DNA from: Acinetobacter calcoaceticus
GTDB taxonomy: Bacteria > Pseudomonadota > Gammaproteobacteria > Pseudomonadales > Moraxellaceae
Assembly: GCF_016508255.1 (NCBI RefSeq)
Contig: NZ_JADVKT010000002.1
Coordinates: 720,885-784,884 of the forward strand
Reading direction: 5' to 3'
DNA length: 64,000 nt
How positions within the stretch are numbered: the first letter of the stretch is position 1; every line of letters starts with the position of its first letter. The notes under the pieces are model-generated. The model saw only the letters and a list, made by a program, of their open reading frames with translations. It searched no databases and had not been told where the DNA came from. Made by a program: the position numbers and the translations under genes. Below are positions 49,979 through 59,158 of the stretch, piece by piece.

Positions 49979-51550
49979 TCACATCATCCATTCTATGGGT
50001 AAATATGAAACTGCTTTAATCATTGTTCTTTGAAAAAGGCTTGTATCTGGGTCTTTTTCATATTCAACTACTTTTCCATTCGATTGATAATCTAACCAAA
50101 TGATTTTTCCTTCACTATTTAACTTAAGTTTGTAGGCAACTTGAGGCAAATGCTGATCTAACATCATCGAGATTTGAGTTTGTAATTGACTTGATTCAAT
50201 AACCAGGCCAACCTCAGTATTTAAATAAGTTGAGCGGGGGTCAAAGTTAAATGAACCAATAAATACTTTACCGTCAACATCAAAAAACTTGGCATGGAGG
50301 CTCGATTTATTTTTACCTTTTGCAGGAATTACGCTTCCAGTTACCACCTCATACCACGTTCTACGTCGACGCTCTAAAACTGGCTTAAATTCATATAGCT
50401 CTACGCCACTTTTTAGCATTTCAACTCGATATTGACTATAAAATGCATGCACGATCGCTACATCATTTGCCGCGAAAGAGTTAGTTAATACACGCACTTT
50501 AACGCCTTGTACTCTTAGTTGTTTTAAATAGTAAGTACCTTGCTGTGTAGGAACAAAATAAGCCGAAGCTAATTCAATATGCTGCTTGGGTTCCCCCATA
50601 ATAGCCCTAACTTGTTCATACAGCATTTCTTGTTCAGATGCTGTTCCCATGATTTTTTTTGGTGAATCTGCAACAAAATGTGCTTTTGACCATTGAATTG
50701 GATAATGTTCAAGAAGCTCTTTTAAATAACTTTGGGCATCATATAACTTATCTTCGGTTTGATTCTGACTTTCATTTTCTTGAAGCAAATCATGATAGTG
50801 CTGTCTAAGTGATTCTAAATGATGTGCAGAACAGGTCCCCACAAACTTAACAGCATCTTGGCTTAAATCACTTTGCCAGAAATCGTTAAAAACCGCTTGC
50901 GCATGCTGAACTGCATCTCCGTAAAATAAGATATCTAAATCAGTGAATTGAAACTTACTGCTCGCATCAAAATACTCACTGCTAATATTTCGTCCACCCG
51001 TTACAGCAACGACTTCATCAGCAATAATTAATTTATTATGCATGCGATGATTTACTTTCTTGAATCGAAAAATATAATCTAATATTCTTAAATATCTAAA
51101 TTTATAAGGATTAAACAAACGAATTTCAAAATTAGGATGTTGTAAAAGACTTCTTAAGATCCCATCGAGTTTTATGCCATTTTGATCATCAATCAATAAA
51201 CGGATTTTTATTCCACGATCTGCTGCCTTGAGCAATTCATACAAGATAAGGTTACCTACAAAATCATTAGTCCAAATGTAATATTGTAGATCAATCGTTT
51301 CCTTGGCATTCCTGATCAAATATATACGTGAAGCTATACTCATAAATGCATCGTCAAGAGCTACAAAAGCGGTGAGGCCCTGACGCGTTTTTTCTTCTGC
51401 TGTAACATCATTCAACCAATTATTTGTCTTTCTCACTATATCTTTCTCATTAGGATCATATGTATCTGTATAAGAAGGTAAATCAGTAAAACCCCAAGCG
51501 CTTAGGGCAATAGTACTATATTGGCGATATAATTGATGCAAACTAAGCAT
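49979..51550 (-). CDS. Phospholipase D-family protein (cardiolipin synthase-like)
   Basis: A 523-residue protein with two HKD motifs: HRMHNKLIIAD followed by GGRN, and SLHAKFFDVD followed by GSFNFDPRS (near residue 417). Each supplies the His and Lys of the PLD active site. Proteins of this group act as cardiolipin synthases or phospholipases at the inner membrane. The N-terminus has no clear signal peptide or helix pair as in ClsA, so it resembles a ClsC-type enzyme more closely. It starts beside a decayed TonB receptor end. Confidence 0.83.
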   Translation of the reverse strand: MLSLHQLYRQYSTIALSAWGFTDLPSYTDTYDPNEKDIVRKTNNWLNDVTAEEKTRQGLTAFVALDDAFMSIASRIYLIRNAKETIDLQYYIWTNDFVGNLILYELLKAADRGIKIRLLIDDQNGIKLDGILRSLLQHPNFEIRLFNPYKFRYLRILDYIFRFKKVNHRMHNKLIIADEVVAVTGGRNISSEYFDASSKFQFTDLDILFYGDAVQHAQAVFNDFWQSDLSQDAVKFVGTCSAHHLESLRQHYHDLLQENESQNQTEDKLYDAQSYLKELLEHYPIQWSKAHFVADSPKKIMGTASEQEMLYEQVRAIMGEPKQHIELASAYFVPTQQGTYYLKQLRVQGVKVRVLTNSFAANDVAIVHAFYSQYRVEMLKSGVELYEFKPVLERRRRTWYEVVTGSVIPAKGKNKSSLHAKFFDVDGKVFIGSFNFDPRSTYLNTEVGLVIESSQLQTQISMMLDQHLPQVAYKLKLNSEGKIIWLDYQSNGKVVEYEKDPDTSLFQRTMIKAVSYLPIEWMM

Positions 51551-51708
51551 ATATGATTTTAATCTTTTTTATTTTTTATAGAATACAAACGGATAAGAAG
51601 ATAAATAGTTATGTTCAACCTTAATTTGACCATCTATAGTTACACCCAAAGGTTACTTTTAGCTATTTTTGACACAAGATTGTTAAAGTAAAAAGAAATC
51701 TACACTAG

Positions 51709-51849
51709 AAAAATAAAGCATCATTCGATCTTTTCTTAAATGGGACTAACTTACTGAATGAAGAAGCGCGACCACAAAACTCTCCTCTAAAATATATTGC
51801 CCCACTACCAGGTCGAGCTTTTCAACTTGGAATAACTATGCATATTTAG
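51709..51849 (+). pseudogene. Remnant of a TonB-dependent receptor (C-terminal 46 codons)
   Basis: The open stretch 51709-51849 ends in TAG and translates to a piece containing SFDLFLNGTNLLNEEARPQN and then YIAPLPGRAFQLGITMHI. The NLLNEEAR and PLPGRxFQLG pattern is that of the last two beta strands of TonB-dependent receptors. A stop codon precedes it at 51706, and no plug, signal or other barrel part is found upstream, where the minus-strand PLD gene begins. An intrinsic terminator follows at 51913-51938, consistent with the old gene's 3' end. The gene was deleted except for its tail. Confidence 0.7.
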
Positions 51850-51912
51850 ACTGTTGGATGAGTTCTATTCAACTACGTCTACTATACTTCTATATGCCAC
51901 TGTAAATTTAGT

Positions 51913-51938
51913 AACCGCCGTCTTGAGTTGAGGCGGTT
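51913..51938 (+). terminator. Terminator of the lost TonB receptor gene
   Basis: AACCGCC pairs with GGCGGTT and is followed by TTTTTTATTT. No intact plus-strand gene precedes it. The gap 51551-52084 otherwise holds only the receptor remnant and AT-rich leader sequence. Confidence 0.85.
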
Positions 51939-52084
51939 TTTTATTTAAAACAATAAATATTTGTGATATATATAACTTATTAATTAAAATTAAAAAAACA
52001 GTAACAATTTAATAAAATTAGAACTTATTTTTATAACTGCGATCTTATACTTATATTTGATAAATCATTAATAAGGAGATAAAA

Positions 52085-52393
52085 ATGCCCAAGTACTTAT
52101 TCTTAGCAGAAAAAATTAACAGGAATATTAAAAATAAATATTCAAACAACCACTTCAAAAATTTAAATAATTTAATTACGGAAATCAAAAACGCTATTTC
52201 AGGCACAGAATTAAAATTTTTATATAACTTTGTGAACTTCGAAGGTGCTGTTGTTAGCGTGAAAAGTGAATTACCCATTAAAGTCGATATAAGCTTGGTT
52301 CCAAAACATAAAAATGAGGATGACTTTATTTTATGGTTGGCAGATTTTATCGACCGAATCACTATAGACACCAGCAAAGAAATCATTAAATAA
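52085..52393 (+). CDS. Hypothetical protein (102 aa)
   Basis: A 102-residue protein, MPKYLFLAEKINRNIKNKY at the start, rich in Lys and Asn, with amphipathic helices and a hydrophobic centre (FLYNFVNFEGAVVSV). AAGGAG lies at ideal distance from the ATG, which favours this strand over an overlapping minus-strand frame of 111 codons. No signal peptide or recognised motif. The local base composition is very AT-rich, which may indicate foreign origin. No partner gene is evident. Confidence 0.55.
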   Translation: MPKYLFLAEKINRNIKNKYSNNHFKNLNNLITEIKNAISGTELKFLYNFVNFEGAVVSVKSELPIKVDISLVPKHKNEDDFILWLADFIDRITIDTSKEIIK

Positions 52394-52456
52394 AAAAGTT
52401 GCTCCTTCCTACTAACACGAGGTCACTTAAATGCCAAACCGAAAAAGATAACGCAT

Positions 52457-53614
52457 TTAAGGTTCTTGTCTAGGGGCTGAGTTCATATCATGTCGAACTC
52501 TACTAATGTCTTCATAAATGATTTTACGCATTCGGTTTACTGCACCCAATGGTTTATGTTCGGGTAAGGCATGCCAAGGCGTAAAAGACAGATTTTCACA
52601 GAACTTATTTTGCTCTGGTGTGTCAAAGTCTTGCTTTGGAATATGAATAGTTGCTACTTGATAAAAAGGAGCTGCTTTCTCATCCCATTCTGTCATCGCA
52701 TCTTCTACTAGCATTTTACTTGAAGTTCGTGGCTGAATAAGAAACTCCATACAAGCATCTGTTTGCTGCAAAGAATTCTTTAAAGCCTCTCTTAAAAAAT
52801 CATGACTAGGATTTTTAGGTAGATTGTTTGGTCGCATTGAACAAGAACGAACTGAATACTTAACTGCTTGTCGATCATTATCAAGCCCTAATTGATAGGG
52901 AACCATAGACCAATAACGCGCATAGAGTGGGTTTGCAATTTGTGAGTTGCGTGCCCCAAGTGCATTCATTGTTCCTTTAAAACCCAACGCAAACGGAATG
53001 TGAAGTTTTCGGATCATATTATGGCTATTCACATCATTCATAAAAGAAAGGTATCGTTTTGCGTCATTTGCAAAAAAGACAGGGTGATTAATCATAATAA
53101 AATCTTGGGTGGTTGCTTGCTTTTCACTTTCTAAAATTTTCTGTCCAGATACACCTAAAAGTTTTATCGCTATGCCACGTGCGTCTTTGTCAATGTCGGC
53201 ACTAGAGGCATCATTAGAAGCATTGGAAAAACGAATCCATGCTTGATAATTTTGATCGGGGATGAAAACCCCTTTAGCAAACTGAGTAGGAATATTGTTT
53301 GAGACATGAAATTCGGCTCGAACACATCCATGTGCTTTAGGATGCGCATCACGTAAAGCATTTCCTGCCGTATATTGTTGGCGAATTGACTTTTCAATAA
53401 CTTGGGCTATGTTTTGGGTTAAAGCTTCCTCATTGGGCTGTAACTTTTCCCCTAAAGCTGCATCAACTTCTGGATAAGCTATGCTTTCTGAAGATATCTT
53501 TACTGGTGTAGTTCTTTGGGAATGTAAAGTTTCACTACAACCTGTTAGTGCAATCACAAGAGAAGTAAATACAAAAAATGCCCTAAAATGTATAGGCTGT
53601 ATAAAATTTGACAT
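52457..53614 (-). CDS. Catalase-like heme lipoprotein (SrpA-type small catalase family)
   Basis: A 385-residue protein with a lipoprotein signal (VIALTGC, Cys near 26) and a compact catalase domain. RDAHPKAHGCVRAEF aligns with the active-site His region of catalases, WIRFSNASND and DARGIAIKLLG with the RFS and RG(F/I) stretches, and IMINHPVFF with the distal Asn region. At about 350 mature residues it is shorter than true catalases, as in catalase-related peroxidases. Being lipid-anchored, it should act in the periplasm or at the outer membrane. Whether it degrades peroxide is not shown by sequence. Confidence 0.78.
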   Translation of the reverse strand: MSNFIQPIHFRAFFVFTSLVIALTGCSETLHSQRTTPVKISSESIAYPEVDAALGEKLQPNEEALTQNIAQVIEKSIRQQYTAGNALRDAHPKAHGCVRAEFHVSNNIPTQFAKGVFIPDQNYQAWIRFSNASNDASSADIDKDARGIAIKLLGVSGQKILESEKQATTQDFIMINHPVFFANDAKRYLSFMNDVNSHNMIRKLHIPFALGFKGTMNALGARNSQIANPLYARYWSMVPYQLGLDNDRQAVKYSVRSCSMRPNNLPKNPSHDFLREALKNSLQQTDACMEFLIQPRTSSKMLVEDAMTEWDEKAAPFYQVATIHIPKQDFDTPEQNKFCENLSFTPWHALPEHKPLGAVNRMRKIIYEDISRVRHDMNSAPRQEP

Positions 53615-53799
53615 TTATTATCTCCTTAGTGCTGAAAATATTTCAGGATAATATTAAGTTTTCTTATTTAATATTATTTTGATATTTATAAAAAATATTA
53701 ACTGTAAATAATTTAAACGTCATTGTTACTTATCTGAACAATAAAAGAAGAATTATTATTTAATATAAAACCTCTTAAATACATTAAGAGAATGACGAC

Positions 53800-55671
53800 A
53801 TGATAACTAATCGACAAAATGTGCAAAATAATTCTAATTCATCACCCTCACCAATCACTCAGAATACACTTATTGATCGATTTAGCCCTATTTATTGGCG
53901 AATAGACGGCCCACAAACAATATCTTTCGCGATTACCAATTATGGCAATGGTTTTGAAGCATCTTTTAGAGCACGGATGGCAAATGATCTGGTCGGAATT
54001 AGTTGGGATTCTTATGATACTAAAGATCATAAATTTTTAGCTTATGAAACTAAATATAGCTATGCAGGGGTAATTTGGGACTTTGATATTGAATTGTCGG
54101 CTTCTATGCCTGTGCTTAACAATGCAAGTTTAACGCCGACTTTAACGGTGTACTATAATGACAATGGTGTAGATAAAGTTGCTTATATTGTCTTATTTAA
54201 TTATGCAAATAATCCGTCGTCTCGTACAGCGCACATCCATATTAACTGGGATACAGTAAAAGCCGGTTTTTCTGCTACAGATAATTTTCCGGTAACGAAC
54301 ATCCAGCGAATTTCATTTTCCGGCTTCACCAGCGATTATAATGGTCAATCAGCCACACCTTTAAGCCAGCCAGAAGACGGCTACATTCGTCTGACCAATT
54401 CCACTGTAACCGGAACAAATGCGACGTTAAATTTGAGTCGTGTTGTTGTGCCACAGCATAATTATGGCATCTGTACCAGCTATGATGATCATTATGACTT
54501 AAACCCACAGCGCCTAGTCAATAATATGGCCGCTTTGGGATATCAAGGTTTGGTTAACCACTATTGTGGAATGTCGCATTACCCTGAAATGACATGGAAA
54601 AGCGATATTAATAAATGGCAAATACCAGATACATTGGTTACAGGTGAGTCAGTCGTTAACTCATGTACGCGTAAATGGCATGAGAAATATGCTCAAGCGT
54701 TACATAGTGCCAGTATGCAGCCCATCTTTGGGGTAAGTTTTGAAATGTATTCCTTGGGGGCGAATGAGTATTGGGCACAGCGTGACTGGAATAGTAATTT
54801 AGGTCGTACAGGTTATGAGCCACCAAGTTATTTTTTCAGTTTAAGTGACCAAAATGCTTTGGCATATCTACATAAAGTCTTTATTGAATTTGCAGATGCA
54901 ATGGTTGTAGGGGGATGTGATGTAAACATGCAGATTGGTGAGCCGTGGTGGTGGTATAACACTGGCACAAACTTACCTTGTGTATATGACTACCCAACAA
55001 AACTTGCCTTTAATGCAGATACAGGTTTATATGCGCCAGATCTAGGCACTATTTATGATGCAATGAATAAAACAGGAACTCCTTATGATGAGTTTAAGAC
55101 TTGGCTTAGAAATAAACTAGGGCAAACTTGCCAAGACATTCGAACGGTCATTAAAGCTAAATATGCAACTGCCACAGTTTCCCCATTAATCTTTTTCCCT
55201 TCTATCCGATCCCCAATCCAAACTCTTGCAACTTATATCAACTATCCAAGCGAACATTATTCATATCCTAATTTTGATTCCATTATGACGGAAGCCTATG
55301 ACTGGCTTTTAGAAGCCAAATTAGATCTAGCCCATCAAGCTGTTTCTCAAATTCCAACTCAAGATTTAGGCTATCCTGCAAATAAAGTCACTTATTTATC
55401 TGGTTTTGTACCAGATGCATCAATTGCCTATATCTATGGATTTGACAAAAACAAACCTTATCGAACACCAATCTGGCAACGGATTTTTGGCGATATGAAA
55501 AATAATGTTTCTTTAGGGTTGATGAAGCAGTTCATCTGGGCCTATCCACAAGTTATGGCTGATTCAATTACGATTGATACAACTCAGGCACCAGATGGGT
55601 TCTTTGTTGAGAATATGCTCTATACGCCTATTACTGATAACACACCATATCCACCAGATATTTACCTATAA
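53800..55671 (+). CDS. Orphan protein resembling a phage non-contractile tail sheath with TIM-barrel domain
   Basis: A 623-residue protein without signal peptide or membrane segment. Residues 1-220 are beta-rich. From about 225 it resembles the TIM-barrel half of podophage non-contractile tail-sheath proteins (N4 gp65 type): GICTSYDDHYDLNPQRLVNN, LGYQGLVNHYCGMSHY and QIGEPWWWYNTG (Glu near 381), followed by CVYDYPTKLAF. The last region contains YIYGFDKNKPYRTPIWQRIF. The Glu-Pro-Trp-rich stretch is glycosidase-like. No phage head, tail, integrase or lysis gene lies nearby. It stands alone between a divergent catalase-like gene and frmA and has its own terminator. The family link is from memory and moderate; function is unknown. 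Confidence 0.5.
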   Translation: MITNRQNVQNNSNSSPSPITQNTLIDRFSPIYWRIDGPQTISFAITNYGNGFEASFRARMANDLVGISWDSYDTKDHKFLAYETKYSYAGVIWDFDIELSASMPVLNNASLTPTLTVYYNDNGVDKVAYIVLFNYANNPSSRTAHIHINWDTVKAGFSATDNFPVTNIQRISFSGFTSDYNGQSATPLSQPEDGYIRLTNSTVTGTNATLNLSRVVVPQHNYGICTSYDDHYDLNPQRLVNNMAALGYQGLVNHYCGMSHYPEMTWKSDINKWQIPDTLVTGESVVNSCTRKWHEKYAQALHSASMQPIFGVSFEMYSLGANEYWAQRDWNSNLGRTGYEPPSYFFSLSDQNALAYLHKVFIEFADAMVVGGCDVNMQIGEPWWWYNTGTNLPCVYDYPTKLAFNADTGLYAPDLGTIYDAMNKTGTPYDEFKTWLRNKLGQTCQDIRTVIKAKYATATVSPLIFFPSIRSPIQTLATYINYPSEHYSYPNFDSIMTEAYDWLLEAKLDLAHQAVSQIPTQDLGYPANKVTYLSGFVPDASIAYIYGFDKNKPYRTPIWQRIFGDMKNNVSLGLMKQFIWAYPQVMADSITIDTTQAPDGFFVENMLYTPITDNTPYPPDIYL

Positions 55672-55710
55672 GTAAATATAAAGCTGTTTAATATATGAAT
55701 GTTTAGATAA

Positions 55711-55734
55711 GAAGCCTCTTAAGTCAGAGGCTTC
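55711..55734 (+). terminator. Terminator after the tail-sheath-like gene
   Basis: GAAGCCTC pairs with GAGGCTTC around an 8-base loop and is followed by ATCTTTTTG. Confidence 0.88.
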
Positions 55735-55881
55735 ATCTTTTTGAAACACAGGCTTGCTTAGACGTAATTGACTGGCTATGCTGTGATGGATTGTCATGAA
55801 AGCCAATTTTAATTTAAGCAAAATTAAGCTCTTGTATTACTGTTACATCATCTATTTTGCTCGACTATAAATACCGAATGA

Positions 55882-57009
<1,128 letters not shown>

Positions 57010-57017
57010 ATGAAATA

Positions 57018-57044
57018 AAAAAGGGCTGTGATTCAGCCCTTTTT
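57018..57044. terminator. Bidirectional terminator between frmA and the convergent gene
   Basis: A perfect 11-bp stem, AAAAAGGGCTG with CAGCCCTTTTT, has a 5-base loop between convergent genes. Confidence 0.93.
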
Positions 57045-57065
57045 TACAACTTATAGTTTTATATC

Positions 57066-58016
57066 TTAAATAGCATTACCGCACATATCAGTTGTGCCCT
57101 GAGGGTAGCTAAACTGTAGCGCATTACGGTCAGTAATGAGTTCATTAGAAAACTCTTTTCCAAATAAATTCGTAGAAAGAATATTTATATTTCCATTCAT
57201 TGAGAAAGCTATTTTCTGTAGTGCACCAGGTAATTTAAATTGATAACCTTCATCAACGCCATTGGAAATAAACCCGACTTGGTTCGTATTTTGATTAATG
57301 TAAACACCTAAGCGTTGATATTCATTTGTGTTATCCGTCATTTTCTTGTTTTTAAAGTAACTATCGATAAGTTCATAATCTCCCACCTCCGATGATACGC
57401 TATGATATAAACGAGGTGGATTCTCACCAAACTCAAAATCATAAGCACCAATATCAAAATGATAATTTGATCTAATTGTATAGTTATTATCTGTTATACC
57501 GTTAAAACTAATGTCCGCTGAGTAAGAGGAGCTGCTCGAAGAAAGCGTAGGTATTTTAAGCTCCATCTCAAAAGCAACAATACCTTTATGCGGTAATAAA
57601 AAATCACCTTCATAACTTGTTGAATTCATTTTAGCCTTACTTTTTGCATTATAATCAAGATAACCATAATTATCTTCTGTGACAGGCTCCACTTTGAAAC
57701 CGAATTTTTGACCATTTATTGATGGAAATATTTTCATGGGCAAATATTCAGGGTGTTGATTATTCCATAAATCATAATCTTCTTGAGTCGCATCAAAATT
57801 GTATTGACAGACTGGGGCCGAATTAAGGGAGTTAGTTTGGGCCAAGAGCATTTGATGTGCTAATTTTTCATTCTTTGTAGTTGATGAAATGCTTTTTGAT
57901 GCTACTTTTTGGCTAGATTCATTACGCGATACGGTAGTCGTATTATCAGAAGATACCTCATACATAGCCCAACATAATGTAATAGCGCTAACAGCAACTA
58001 TACCTATTTTTTTCAT
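57066..58016 (-). CDS. Secreted or anchored protein of unknown function (possibly DUF4882)
   Basis: A 316-residue protein with an N-terminal hydrophobic segment (IGIVAVSAITLCWAMYEV) followed by a Ser/Thr-rich linker to about residue 70 and then a beta-rich domain. The domain has one Cys near its start (PVCQYNFDAT) and one at its end (TDMCGNAI), which could pair in the periplasm. Its layout resembles a jelly-roll or lectin-like domain seen in Acinetobacter proteins labelled DUF4882, a tentative label. It lies between frmA and the fimbrial adhesin gene, on the fimbrial strand, 114 bp after it. A link to the pilus is possible but unsupported. Confidence 0.55.
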   Translation of the reverse strand: MKKIGIVAVSAITLCWAMYEVSSDNTTTVSRNESSQKVASKSISSTTKNEKLAHQMLLAQTNSLNSAPVCQYNFDATQEDYDLWNNQHPEYLPMKIFPSINGQKFGFKVEPVTEDNYGYLDYNAKSKAKMNSTSYEGDFLLPHKGIVAFEMELKIPTLSSSSSSYSADISFNGITDNNYTIRSNYHFDIGAYDFEFGENPPRLYHSVSSEVGDYELIDSYFKNKKMTDNTNEYQRLGVYINQNTNQVGFISNGVDEGYQFKLPGALQKIAFSMNGNINILSTNLFGKEFSNELITDRNALQFSYPQGTTDMCGNAI

Positions 58017-58129
58017 AAAATATTCCTATCGAGTTAAGTATTAAATTTTTAGAAAGTAGTGATAAAGTAAAACTTATTATTAATTTTTAAGTATTTGAAA
58101 TTATTTGTTTTATAAACTATTGAATATGA

Positions 58130-59158
58130 TTAATCATATTCAATAGTTACGGTAGCCATCGCACGTACTTTACCAGCAGTCACATTTGCAGCTGTTTGAT
58201 AGTAGCGAGCGGTCATTGGTACGTTATATTGAATTGTCTGGTTAGATGACAAAGTACCTAAAGCGAGCTTATCGCCTTTTTTGATGACCTGATTTTTATT
58301 TTGATAGTTCCAGAGTAACTGCACACCTACGCCGTTTGCTTTTTCAGATGTTGGAGCAGTATTTGCAAGTACCTGATTATTTGTGCCATCTTGGGTAAAG
58401 TCGTAAGTTAAACTAATGAGGTTTTTCTCTTCATAACCTGTCGGGTTGATACCGCCATTACAGAGAATGTTCATATCAAAAGTTTGTTCACCTTGAGTAG
58501 AACCAACGCCTTTGAAACCTGCTTTTGTTACTGTTGGAAGCTGTACAACTTTATTGATGTTACCTTGAATTTCACACGAAGATGATGCAATAGTAATTGC
58601 ATTACCATATACAGTACTTGTTAACCAAGGAACAGCTGAATAGCCCGAGGCATTATAAGCACTATAACGACCGGGTACTAAGGTACCTGAGCCAGTCTGT
58701 GTTGCAGTTTTAACAATCTCGACTACAAAATACCCTGTTGCTAGGGTATACCTTGTACTTCTTTGAGTGGCTGCTCTATAAGGATAATAACCCGAGAAAT
58801 TTGTAGCATTCTCTGCTTCACGGTATAAACGAATACCAATCCCAGGAATATTTGTTGAATAGACGTTATTTCCGATGGGGCTAATAGCATAATTTTGTGT
58901 AAGATTAGCTTCTAAATATCCTCCGTATGAATCACACCAGTAAGTTGAGCCATTGGAACTAATGGGGAAGGTAGCTTTCCTTAACACCTTTCCAACTTCA
59001 TCAGTTGGGCGAACTACCACACGTCCAACTGCCATAGGAACGTCTAGAGTCTTAAATACTTTGCCAGATCCAGTTTCAGGAGTACAAGCAGCATTAGCCT
59101 CACCATATACACCAAGGCCAGCCGTAAATAAGAAACCTGTTAATAATATTCTTTTCAT
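58130..59158 (-). CDS. Fimbrial tip adhesin
   Basis: A 342-residue secreted protein with signal peptide ending GEANA before ACTPETG, a variable N-terminal half (putative receptor-binding domain) and a C-terminal pilin domain from about residue 195. The pilin domain opens SSCEIQGNINKVVQLPTV and ends in TVTIEYD, the donor-strand-type alternating pattern with penultimate Tyr. Its ATG overlaps the usher stop by 4 bp (ATGA), so both are translated together. It is last in the operon, the usual place for the adhesin of chaperone-usher pili. The ligand is unknown. Confidence 0.8.
   Translation of the reverse strand: MKRILLTGFLFTAGLGVYGEANAACTPETGSGKVFKTLDVPMAVGRVVVRPTDEVGKVLRKATFPISSNGSTYWCDSYGGYLEANLTQNYAISPIGNNVYSTNIPGIGIRLYREAENATNFSGYYPYRAATQRSTRYTLATGYFVVEIVKTATQTGSGTLVPGRYSAYNASGYSAVPWLTSTVYGNAITIASSSCEIQGNINKVVQLPTVTKAGFKGVGSTQGEQTFDMNILCNGGINPTGYEEKNLISLTYDFTQDGTNNQVLANTAPTSEKANGVGVQLLWNYQNKNQVIKKGDKLALGTLSSNQTIQYNVPMTARYYQTAANVTAGKVRAMATVTIEYD

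Noticed and set aside
52051..52386. Minus-strand open frame of 111 codons overlapping the gene at 52085
   Set aside because: It is hydrophobic only because of AT-rich antisense codons. The plus-strand frame has an AAGGAG site at ideal spacing.
53800..55671. A prophage around the tail-sheath-like gene
   Set aside because: Neighbours are ordinary chromosomal genes (catalase-like, frmA) and no integrase, portal, capsid or lysis gene is present.
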